Under the pieces are notes generated by a model, which worked only from the letters and a program-made list of their open reading frames with translations, searched no databases and was not told the DNA's origin. A stretch of 15,334 bases of DNA from DASZJY01 sp036260255 (GTDB lineage: Bacteria > Actinomycetota > Acidimicrobiia > Acidimicrobiales > AC-14), in contig DATAAF010000001.1 in assembly GCA_036260255.1 (NCBI GenBank), positions 1 through 15,334 on the forward strand, written 5' to 3'. Positions 5,555-15,334 of this stretch are shown piece after piece. The first letter of the stretch is position 1. Each line of letters starts with the position of its first letter. The translations under genes were made by a program, and so were the position numbers.

Positions 5555-7948
5555 ATGATCCCGGAAGCCCTGGCCGGCGCGCGCATCGGCATCACCGGAG
5601 CCACCGGCTTCCTCGGCACCGCCCTGGTCGAGCGCTTGCTCCGCTCGGTCCCCGGGTGCGAGCTCGTGCTGATCGTGCGCTCCGGCCGCCGGGCCAGCGC
5701 CGACAAGCGCGCCCGCCGCGAGATCTTCGGCAACGACGCGTTCCAGCGCCTGCGGACCGACCTGGGCGACCGCTTCGACGAGGAGGTCGAGCGGCGGGTG
5801 CACGTGGTCGACGGCGACGTCACGGCCGACGGCCTGGGGTTGGACGACGAGGGCCGGGCCCTGCTCGGCGGGTGCCACACGGTCGTGCACTCCGCCGCCC
5901 GGGTGAGCTTCGACTCGCCGCTGGACGCCGCCGTCGACGTCAACCTCCTCGGCCCCATCCGGGTCGTGGAGACGCTCGCCGAGCTGGGCTCGAAGGCCCA
6001 CCTCATCGCCGTGTCCACCGCCTACGTGGCCGGGAGCCGGCGCGGGCGGGCGCCCGAGGCGGCGCTGGCCGACACCCCGTTCAGCACCGACGTTGCCTGG
6101 CGGCCCGAGATCGACGCCGCCCGCCGGGCACGGGCCGACGCCGACGCCGAGAGCCGACGCCCCGAGAACCTGGCCCGCTTCACCAAGGAGGCGCGCCTCG
6201 AGGTGGGCGCCGCGGGCGCCGCCCTCATCGGCACCAAGGCCGAGCGCCTCCGCGAGCAGTGGGTCGAGGACCAGCTGGTGGAGGCGGGCCGGGCCCGTGC
6301 CCAGTCGCTGGGCTGGCCCGACGCCTACGCCTACACCAAGGCCCTGGCCGAGCGGGCCCTGCTCGAGGTCAAGGGCGACGTCCCCGTCACCATCGTGCGC
6401 CCCTCGATCATCGAGTCGGCGTGGGCCGAGCCCGTCCCCGGCTGGATCCGTGGGTTCCGCATGGCCGAGCCGGTGATCATCGCCTACGGCCGGGGTCTCC
6501 TGGAGGAGTTTCCCGGCATCCCCGAGGGTGTCATCGACGTGATCCCCGTCGACATGGTGGTGGCGGCGATCGTCGCCCTGGCCGCCCGCGGGCACGACCC
6601 GGCGGACACCGTCTTCCACGTCTCCACCGGGTCCCGCAACCCGCTGCGGCTCCGCAAGCTGGTCGACCTCGTGCAGGAGTACTTCCACGAGCACCCCCTC
6701 TACGACACCGACGGGCAGCCCATCGTCGTGACGTCGGAGTGGCAGTTCTCACGCCGCGGCCGGGCCCTCCGGCAGCTCCAGCGGGGCGTCAACGCCCTGC
6801 GGGCGGCCGAGCGGGTCGTCGCCACGCTGCCCATCCGGGGGCAGCGCGCCGAGATCACCGCCCGCATCGAGGACCGCCGCGACCAGGGGGAGCGGGCCCT
6901 CGACTACGTGCGCCTCTACGGCGCCTACGCGGAGACCGAAGCGGTGTTCGACGACGCCCGCCTGGTGGCGCTGTGGCGGAGCCTCGATCCGGAGGACCAG
7001 GAGCGTTTCGCCTTCGACACCACCGCGGTGGACTGGCGGCGGTACCTGGGCGAGATCCACCTGCCGTCGATCGTCGCCCAGGCCCGTGTGCGCACCACCG
7101 GTGGCCGGCGCAGCGGCCTCACCCGCTACGAGCGGGGCCGGCGCGCCGTCCTGTCGCCCGACCGGCACATGGCCGCCTTCGACCTGGAGAACACGCTGAT
7201 CGCGTCCAACGTGGTCGAGTCCTACGCCTGGCTGGCGACCCGGAGCATGGCCGACGACGAGCGGGCCAGGTTCACCGTGCGCATGCTGCGCCAGGCGCCC
7301 GGCCTGCTCGCCCTCGACCGCCGGGACCGGGGCGACTTCCTCCGGCACTTCTATCGGCGCTACGACGGCGCCCCCGTCCGCCGGGTGTACGACGACGCCT
7401 GGGAGATGTTCAGCTACCTGCTGCTCACCAAGTCGTTCCCCGCCGGCATGCGCCGGGTTCGGGAGCACCGGGCCGCCGGGCACCGCACCGTCCTCATCAC
7501 CGGAGCCCTCGACTTCGTCATCGAGCCCCTCCGGCCCCTGTTCGACGACGTCGTCTGCGCCCGGTTGGAGGTGCGCGACGGCTACCTCACCGGCGAGCTG
7601 GAAACCCTGCCACCCACCGGCGAGGCGCGCGCCCTCCTCATGGAGGAGTACGCGCGGGCCGAGGGCCTCTCGCTCAGCGAGGCGGTCGCCTACGCCGACT
7701 CCACCAGCGACCTTCCCATGCTCGAGGCGGTCGGCCACCCGGTGGCCGTCAACGCCGAGCCCAAGCTGGCGGCCATCGCCCGCAAGCGGGGCTGGCACGT
7801 GGAGCACTGGACGAAGGCCGCCGGCGCCCCCCGCCCGCTGCTGCCGCTCGCGCCCCGGCCGATGTGGCCCGGGGCGCCGGTCGAGCGGCTGCGCCCGCCG
7901 CGCTCGCTGGCACCGGCCGGTCACGACGGCGACGGCGACCGCCGGTGA
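5555..7948 (+). CDS. fatty acyl-CoA reductase fused to a HAD-IB phosphatase-like domain
   Basis: This 797-residue protein has two modules. Residues 1 to about 500 are an extended short-chain reductase of the fatty acyl-CoA reductase type: the dinucleotide loop TGATGFLG (14-21), HSAARVSF, and catalytic Y258-x3-K262 in YAYTK, followed by IVRPSIIESA. Such enzymes reduce acyl-CoA (or acyl-ACP) to aldehyde or alcohol with NADPH. From residue 539 a HAD-IB domain begins: motif I is DLENT (543-547), motif II lies in VLITGALDF, and motif IV is DSTSD (715-719). Motif I has Glu545 where phosphatases have the general-acid Asp (DxDxT), so phosphatase activity is uncertain. The ATG at 5555 has a good site, GAGAAGGGA. 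It is first of four tightly packed genes and overlaps the next start by 4 nt (GTGA), implying coupled translation. Fusions of this kind occur in actinobacteria. Chain length and product are unknown. Confidence 0.88.
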   Translation: MIPEALAGARIGITGATGFLGTALVERLLRSVPGCELVLIVRSGRRASADKRARREIFGNDAFQRLRTDLGDRFDEEVERRVHVVDGDVTADGLGLDDEGRALLGGCHTVVHSAARVSFDSPLDAAVDVNLLGPIRVVETLAELGSKAHLIAVSTAYVAGSRRGRAPEAALADTPFSTDVAWRPEIDAARRARADADAESRRPENLARFTKEARLEVGAAGAALIGTKAERLREQWVEDQLVEAGRARAQSLGWPDAYAYTKALAERALLEVKGDVPVTIVRPSIIESAWAEPVPGWIRGFRMAEPVIIAYGRGLLEEFPGIPEGVIDVIPVDMVVAAIVALAARGHDPADTVFHVSTGSRNPLRLRKLVDLVQEYFHEHPLYDTDGQPIVVTSEWQFSRRGRALRQLQRGVNALRAAERVVATLPIRGQRAEITARIEDRRDQGERALDYVRLYGAYAETEAVFDDARLVALWRSLDPEDQERFAFDTTAVDWRRYLGEIHLPSIVAQARVRTTGGRRSGLTRYERGRRAVLSPDRHMAAFDLENTLIASNVVESYAWLATRSMADDERARFTVRMLRQAPGLLALDRRDRGDFLRHFYRRYDGAPVRRVYDDAWEMFSYLLLTKSFPAGMRRVREHRAAGHRTVLITGALDFVIEPLRPLFDDVVCARLEVRDGYLTGELETLPPTGEARALLMEEYARAEGLSLSEAVAYADSTSDLPMLEAVGHPVAVNAEPKLAAIARKRGWHVEHWTKAAGAPRPLLPLAPRPMWPGAPVERLRPPRSLAPAGHDGDGDRR

Positions 7949-9150
7949 GGGCCCTCCTCTTCGAGCGCTCGCTCCCCCGCTTCGCCGCCGCCCGGCTGGC
8001 GGGCACCGTCGTCCCCGGCATCGGCGGACGGGTCGGCCCCCTCAACCTGGCGGAGGTGGAGGAGCCGGAGCTCCCGGCGCCGGGGTGGGAGCGGGTCCGG
8101 CCCCGCCTGGCCGGCATCTGCGGCTCCGACCTGGCGACGATCGACGGCCACGCCTCCCGCTACTTCGAGCCCATCGTCTCGTTCCCGTTCGTGCCCGGCC
8201 ACGAGGTGGTCGGCGACCTCGACGACGGCCGGCGGGTCGTCGTACAACCGGTCCTGGGATGCGAGGCACGGGGGGTGCGCCCCCCGTGCCGGGGCTGCGC
8301 CGAGGGCCACGTCGACCGGTGCGAGCGCATCGCCTTCGGCCACCTCCGGCCCGGGCTGCAGACGGGCTACTGCGCGGACACCGGCGGGGGCTGGGGCACG
8401 GCCCTGGTCGCCCACCGGAGCCAGCTCCATCCCGTGCCCGAAGGCATGAGAGACGAGGAGGCGGTGATGGTCGAGCCGGCGGCCTGCGCCGTCCACGCCG
8501 CTGTCGGCTCCCAGGCGTACGGGCGGACGGTCCTGGTGCTAGGGGCGGGAACGCTGGGACTGTGCACGGTCGCCGCCCTGCGCCGGTTCTCGCCGCCGTC
8601 GACGCTGCTGGTCGCGGCCAAGCACCCGGAGCAGCGCCGGCTGGCGGCCGAGCTGGGCGCCGACATGGTCGTCGCGCCCGACGAGGTGCGACGGGCGGTG
8701 CGGCGGGCCACCGGGTCGATGCGCGTCGGCGACCGGGTCTCCGGCGGGGTCGACGTGGTCGTCGACTGCGTGGGGACCCAGTCGTCGATCGCGGAGGACC
8801 TGAGCGTGGTACGGCCGGGGGGCACCGTCCTGCTGGTGGGGATGCCCGCGACCGTGCTGGTCGACCTGACCCCGCTGTGGCAGCGGCAGATCAGCCTCCG
8901 GGGCTGCTACGCCTACGGCACCGAGGAGGGCGCCTTGGGCGACGGCACCCCCACCGAGCCGGGCACCGGCGGGCGGCGGCGCACGTTCGACCTGGCCTTC
9001 GGCCTCGTCGCCGAGGCCGGGCTCGGGCGGCTGGTCACCGCCGCGTACCCGCTCGACCGCTACCGTGACGCCATAGACCACGCCGCCAACGCCGGCCGCC
9101 GCGGCGCTCACAAGGTGGTCTTCGATCTCCGAGGAGAGAAGCACCGTTGA
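7945..9150 (+). CDS. zinc-dependent medium-chain alcohol dehydrogenase
   Basis: This 401-residue protein has the layout of zinc medium-chain dehydrogenases. The catalytic zinc site is C59 in GICGSD plus His86/Glu87 in PGHE. The structural zinc site is C106-x8-C115-x2-C118-x7-C126. The cofactor domain shows LVLGAGTLGLCTVAAL, then VDVVVDCVGTQSS and RPGGTVLLVGMP. It should oxidise an alcohol or reduce an aldehyde/ketone with NAD(P). The first structural-zinc gap is longer than in the horse-liver type, but I believe this variant is found in related threonine-dehydrogenase-like enzymes. GTG at 7945 is chosen because the protein starts with a beta strand (RALLFER) and overlaps the upstream TGA by 4 nt. 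No separate promoter is visible, so it depends on the reductase mRNA. Next to an acyl-CoA reductase it may act on the aldehyde/alcohol product or on a related hydroxy/keto intermediate. Confidence 0.9.
   Translation: MRALLFERSLPRFAAARLAGTVVPGIGGRVGPLNLAEVEEPELPAPGWERVRPRLAGICGSDLATIDGHASRYFEPIVSFPFVPGHEVVGDLDDGRRVVVQPVLGCEARGVRPPCRGCAEGHVDRCERIAFGHLRPGLQTGYCADTGGGWGTALVAHRSQLHPVPEGMRDEEAVMVEPAACAVHAAVGSQAYGRTVLVLGAGTLGLCTVAALRRFSPPSTLLVAAKHPEQRRLAAELGADMVVAPDEVRRAVRRATGSMRVGDRVSGGVDVVVDCVGTQSSIAEDLSVVRPGGTVLLVGMPATVLVDLTPLWQRQISLRGCYAYGTEEGALGDGTPTEPGTGGRRRTFDLAFGLVAEAGLGRLVTAAYPLDRYRDAIDHAANAGRRGAHKVVFDLRGEKHR
8265..8290. repeat. perfect 11-bp GC hairpin inside the dehydrogenase gene
   Basis: GGCACGGGGGG (8265-8275), loop TGCG, CCCCCCGTGCC (8280-8290) is an uninterrupted 11-bp inverted repeat with a 4-nt loop. 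It encodes the segment between the first two structural-zinc cysteines (C106 to C115). In mRNA it would be a very stable stem in the middle of a four-gene operon. It could slow ribosomes, block a 3' exonuclease or reduce downstream expression. No T-run follows. Confidence 0.75.
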
Positions 9151-9181
9151 GGGCCTCGACCCGCCGATCAGCCGCCGCCCG

Positions 9182-10777
9182 ATGACGGGCACGCGCCCCG
9201 GGTTCGTCCTGGAGGTCGACCGGTCGACGCCGCCCGTGCTCTTCCACGCGGGCGAGGCGTTCCACCTCGAGCGCCTCCCAGTGGGCTCGCGGGTGGTCTA
9301 CCCGCCCGAGCCCCTGCCCGCCCTCGACGACCCCGACGGCGCCATCCGCCACGCCCTGCTCAACCCGGTGGGCGACAGCGCCCCCCTCCCCTCTCTCCTG
9401 CGCCCGGGCATGCGCCTCACCATCGCCTTCGACAACCAGGCGGTGCCGCTGCCGAGGATGCGCCGCCCCGACAACCGCCAACGGGTGATCGAGGCGGTGC
9501 TCGACATGGCAGCCGAGGCGGGCGTCGACGACGTCGTGCTCGTCGTGGCCCACGGCCTGCACCGGCGCATGACCGAGGCCGAGCTGCGCCACGTCCTCGG
9601 TGACCGGATCTACGACGCCTTCGCGCCCAACCGCCTCCTCGTGCAGCACGACGCCGAGGACCGCGACAACCTCGTCCTCGTCGGCAGCACCGCCGAGGGG
9701 GAGGACGTCGAGGTCAACAAGCGGGCGGCCACCAGCGACTTGCTCGTCTACGTGAACGTCAACCTGGTCGCCATGGACGGGGGCCACAAGAGCACGATGA
9801 CCGGGCTGACGTCGTACCGCAGCCTCAAGGCGAACCACAACGTCCACGCCCTGCACCACAGCCGCTCGCTCATGGACCCCCAGAACTCGGCCCTGCACCA
9901 TTCCTGCTGGCGCATGGGGCGGGTCCTCGCCGCCGAGGGACCGGCGATCTTCCAGATCGAGACCACCGTCAACACCGACACCTTCCCGAGCCAGTTCGCC
10001 TTCCTGCAGAAGCGGGAGTGGGAGTGGTCGGCGCGCGACCGGGCCTCCTACCTGGCCACCGCCAAGACCCTCGAGCGGGTCCCCTCCGGCCTTGCTCACA
10101 AGGTGTTCCATGGGCTCCTCTCGCCCCAGAAGATGACGAGCGTGCAGGCGGGCGAGGTCGAAGCGGTCCACGCCATCACCGTCGAGAACGTGTACCGCCA
10201 GCACCTGGTGGCGGTGGAGGGCCAGACCGACGTGGTCACCATGGGCCTCCCCTTCGTCGGCCCGTACAACGTGAACTCGGTGATGAACCCCCTGCTGGTG
10301 ATGTGCCTGGGCCTGGGCTACTTCTTCAACATGTACCGGGGCAAGCCCCTGGTGCGTCCCGGAGGCGTGCTCATCCTCAGCCACCCCACGCCCTGGCAGT
10401 TCCACCCGGTGCACCACCCGAGCTACATCGACTTCTTCGAGCAGGTCCTCCCGGAGACCACCGACCCGGCCGAGATCGAGGCCAAGTTCGAGGAGGACTT
10501 CGCCACCGACCCGTGGTACATCCACCTCTACCGCACGAGCTACGCCTACCACGGGGTCCACGCCTTCTACATGTGGTACTGGGGAGCCCACGCCCTCCAG
10601 TACCTGAACGGCAACGTCATCATCGTCGGCGGCAACGCCCGGGCCGTGCGGCGGATGGGCTTCAAGCCCGCCTCGACGCTGCGGGACGCCCTGGAGATGG
10701 CCGAGGACGTCGTCGGCCCGCAACCGTCGGTCACCCACTTCCACTGCCCGCCGATCATGGTGGCCGACGTCACCTGA
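9182..10777 (+). CDS. LarA-like (lactate racemase N-terminal domain / DUF2088) protein
   Basis: This 531-residue protein carries the LarA signature. AHGLHRRMTEAELRHVLG (123-140) contains H127, matching the catalytic His of the G-x-HR-x-MT motif. GGHKS (200-204) contains K203, aligned by eye with the lysine that carries the nickel-pincer cofactor in lactate racemase. Lactate racemase isomerises alpha-hydroxy acids by hydride transfer through this cofactor; relatives act on other 2-hydroxy acids. Here the protein is about 100 residues longer than typical LarA (near 425). Its C-terminal half is rich in Tyr/Trp/His (WQFHPVHHPSYIDFF, YAYHGVHAFYMWYWGAHALQ), which may mark a distinct subfamily. The ATG at 9182 follows the dehydrogenase by 31 nt and has a poor ribosome site; a better GAGGAG lies at 9131-9136. 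No cofactor-making larB, larC or larE is in the window. Substrate unknown; context suggests a lipid-linked one. Confidence 0.75.
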   Translation: MTGTRPGFVLEVDRSTPPVLFHAGEAFHLERLPVGSRVVYPPEPLPALDDPDGAIRHALLNPVGDSAPLPSLLRPGMRLTIAFDNQAVPLPRMRRPDNRQRVIEAVLDMAAEAGVDDVVLVVAHGLHRRMTEAELRHVLGDRIYDAFAPNRLLVQHDAEDRDNLVLVGSTAEGEDVEVNKRAATSDLLVYVNVNLVAMDGGHKSTMTGLTSYRSLKANHNVHALHHSRSLMDPQNSALHHSCWRMGRVLAAEGPAIFQIETTVNTDTFPSQFAFLQKREWEWSARDRASYLATAKTLERVPSGLAHKVFHGLLSPQKMTSVQAGEVEAVHAITVENVYRQHLVAVEGQTDVVTMGLPFVGPYNVNSVMNPLLVMCLGLGYFFNMYRGKPLVRPGGVLILSHPTPWQFHPVHHPSYIDFFEQVLPETTDPAEIEAKFEEDFATDPWYIHLYRTSYAYHGVHAFYMWYWGAHALQYLNGNVIIVGGNARAVRRMGFKPASTLRDALEMAEDVVGPQPSVTHFHCPPIMVADVT

Positions 10778-11697
10778 TGAACCTGGCGAAGCTGCGGGTG
10801 CGGCCGTCGTTCCCCGTCGGGCCGCCGACCTGGCCCAAGAGCGTCGAGCGGCTGCCGGTCGAGCGGACCACCGGGGTGCACTACGACACCGCCTGGTCCC
10901 GTCGCTACCCGGCCCGGCTGGCCCGGGCCCTCATCGTGGACGACGTCCTGCGCCCGCTCGTCTACCTCCTCGGCAAACCCGAGGCGTCGGGGCTCGACCG
11001 CATCGCCGAGCTCGACCCGCCGGCGATCTTCGTCTGCAACCACCAGAGCCACCTCGACACCGCCCTCCTCCTCACCGCCCTGCCGGCCCGCTTCCGCCAC
11101 CACGCCGTCGTGGGCGCCGCCGCCGACTACTTCTTCACCTCCCCCGTCCGCAGCGCCCTCTCCGCCCTGTCCATCGGCGCCATCCCCATCGAGCGCCACC
11201 GAGTGAACCGGCGGTCCTCCGACCTGGCCGCCGAACTGATCGCCGACGGCTGGAGCCTGGTCGTCTTCCCCGAGGGGGGACGCAGCCCCGACGGCTGGGC
11301 CCAGGAGTTCCGGGGCGGAGCGGCGTACCTCTCGGTCCGCAGCCGCCGGCCGGTCGTGCCGGTGTACGCCGAGGGCACCCGTCGGGTCCTGAAGAAGGGC
11401 GACCGCTACCCGACACCGGTGGGCCGGCCCTTCGCCCGCGGATCGGGCGTCCACCTCGTGTTCGGGCGCCCGCTCTGGCCCGAGGTCGGCGAGGACTCCC
11501 GCCGCTTCGCCCTGCGGGTGGCGGCGGCGGTGGCCGAGGTGGGCGACGAGCGCAACACCGACTGGTGGAGCGCGCGCCGCCGGGCTGCCGCCGGTACCAC
11601 CCCCTCGCTCTCCGGGCCGCCGGTCTCCGCCTGGCGGCGGGCCTGGGCGCTGCGGGGGGACGAGCGGGAGCACGACCAGGCGCCCACCTGGCCCTGA
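10777..11697 (+). CDS. PlsC-type 1-acylglycerol-3-phosphate acyltransferase-like protein
   Basis: This 306-residue protein has the four LPLAT blocks in order. Motif I is NHQSHLD (88-94), giving the catalytic H89-x4-D94. A block-II-like IGAIPIERHR is at 133-142. Motif III is FPEGGRS (164-170), close to the usual FPEGTRS. Motif IV is VVPVYAEGT (193-201). Such enzymes transfer an acyl chain from acyl-CoA or acyl-ACP to lysophosphatidate or a similar alcohol at the membrane. The N-terminal 80 residues carry only moderate hydrophobicity, so it is probably a peripheral membrane protein. The tail after residue 270 is low-complexity and polar. Its ATG shares one base with the preceding TGA (TGATG), so translation is coupled to the LarA-like gene and it closes the operon. 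The operon context suggests a dedicated acceptor rather than housekeeping phosphatidate synthesis, but that is inference. Confidence 0.88.
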   Translation: MNLAKLRVRPSFPVGPPTWPKSVERLPVERTTGVHYDTAWSRRYPARLARALIVDDVLRPLVYLLGKPEASGLDRIAELDPPAIFVCNHQSHLDTALLLTALPARFRHHAVVGAAADYFFTSPVRSALSALSIGAIPIERHRVNRRSSDLAAELIADGWSLVVFPEGGRSPDGWAQEFRGGAAYLSVRSRRPVVPVYAEGTRRVLKKGDRYPTPVGRPFARGSGVHLVFGRPLWPEVGEDSRRFALRVAAAVAEVGDERNTDWWSARRRAAAGTTPSLSGPPVSAWRRAWALRGDEREHDQAPTWP

Positions 11698-11707
11698 GCG
11701 CCCGAAG

Positions 11708-11713
11708 TAATAT
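11708..11713 (+). promoter_or_regulatory. possible -10 element for gltB
   Basis: TAATAT stands out in a GC-rich background 10 nt after the stop of the acyltransferase gene. It lies about 100 nt before the gltB ATG, so it is a reasonable -10 hexamer. A start about 7 nt downstream would give a leader of roughly 95 nt. At the expected -35 distance the sequence is CACCTG, which is not a good match to the TTGACA consensus, so an activator or another sigma factor may be needed. Read-through from the lipid operon is the alternative. Confidence 0.4.
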
Positions 11714-11752
11714 CGGCGTCGCGCAGCCTCCGGGGCAGGTGGCAGCGTTGCC

Positions 11753-11805
11753 TTCTTCGACGATGAAGCGCCCCGGGTCCCCGCCCTTCTTCATCGTTCG
11801 AGGAA
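11753..11805 (+). promoter_or_regulatory. leader hairpin that masks the gltB ribosome binding site
   Basis: Bases 11753-11768 (ending CGATGAAG) pair with 11789-11805 (starting CTTCATCG) over 16 bp with one bulged T (11797) and one G-U pair, around a 20-nt loop. The 3' arm contains GAGGAA (11800-11805), the only Shine-Dalgarno-like sequence before the gltB ATG at 11815. The folded RNA would hide it. No T-run follows, so this is not an ordinary terminator. An ATG at 11763 in the 5' arm (and a GTG at 11739 in frame with it) opens a frame that runs past the gltB start to 11891. Translation of that frame could open the hairpin. No known riboswitch class was recognised. Confidence 0.6.
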
Positions 11806-11814
11806 CGCACGCCC

Positions 11815-15334
<3,520 letters not shown>

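Noticed and set aside
3313..6018. A 901-codon open frame on the minus strand covering the VOC, MscS and membrane-protein genes
   Set aside because: Beyond the true VOC gene at its end, its product is Arg/Gly/Pro/His-rich low-complexity sequence antisense or out of frame to recognisable genes, which is expected in very GC-rich DNA.
5656..7944. Upstream extension of the zinc dehydrogenase frame through the whole reductase gene
   Set aside because: The upstream part is Arg/Pro-rich and out of frame with the conserved reductase-HAD protein; dehydrogenase similarity begins only at the GTG at 7945.
8106..8325. Long first gap in the structural-zinc cysteines of the dehydrogenase as an insertion mutation
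   Set aside because: I recall similar RG-x-x-PPC spacing in related zinc dehydrogenases, and the remaining cysteines are in register, so it is probably a subfamily trait.
9035..10744. A 569-codon minus-strand open frame opposite the LarA-like gene
   Set aside because: Low-complexity Val/Gly/Asp/His-rich product, no motif, and no ribosome binding site; the plus strand has clear LarA motifs.

Overview
The window is uniformly GC-rich. Its gene content (GT4 glycosyltransferase, fused acyl-CoA reductase, LarA-like protein, NADPH-type glutamate synthase) and frequent GTG starts fit a high-GC actinobacterium, most likely a member of Acidimicrobiia or a neighbouring lineage. That placement is inferred from gene style and was not tested by phylogeny.

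Layout. (1) Positions 1-1530 are an accessory scrapyard against a tRNA gene. They hold the end of an IS3-type insertion sequence with the first codons of its orfA (minus strand), a truncated condensation/wax-ester-synthase-like gene, and the C-terminal part of a tyrosine recombinase whose last codons run into the 3' half of tRNA-Val(CAC). This is the usual picture of an integrated element that used the tRNA as attachment site and then decayed. (2) Positions 1521-5516 hold ordinary genes. An acetoacetate-decarboxylase-like protein (minus; its stop codon lies inside the tRNA) diverges from a GT4 glycosyltransferase (plus). The glycosyltransferase converges on a VOC/glyoxalase-fold protein (minus), and the two stop codons form the outer ends of one perfect hairpin. 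Next come an MscS-type mechanosensitive channel and an unidentified multi-span membrane protein (both minus, probably one operon).

(3) Positions 5555-11697 are a tight plus-strand operon of four genes: a fatty acyl-CoA reductase fused to a HAD-IB phosphatase-like domain, a zinc-dependent medium-chain dehydrogenase, a long LarA-like (lactate racemase / DUF2088) protein, and a PlsC-type acyltransferase. Three genes touch or overlap and the fourth junction is 31 nt. The enzymes point to making or remodelling an unusual lipid: acyl reduction, alcohol/ketone oxidoreduction, possible alpha-hydroxy-acid isomerisation, and acyl transfer. This is the best candidate for an undescribed system here; its product cannot be read from sequence.

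(4) Positions 11698-15334 hold a 117-nt leader and the first 1173 codons of gltB (large subunit of glutamate synthase), cut by the window edge. The leader contains a 16-bp hairpin whose 3' arm includes the gltB ribosome binding site, suggesting translational control of nitrogen assimilation. No CRISPR array, rRNA or complete mobile element is present.
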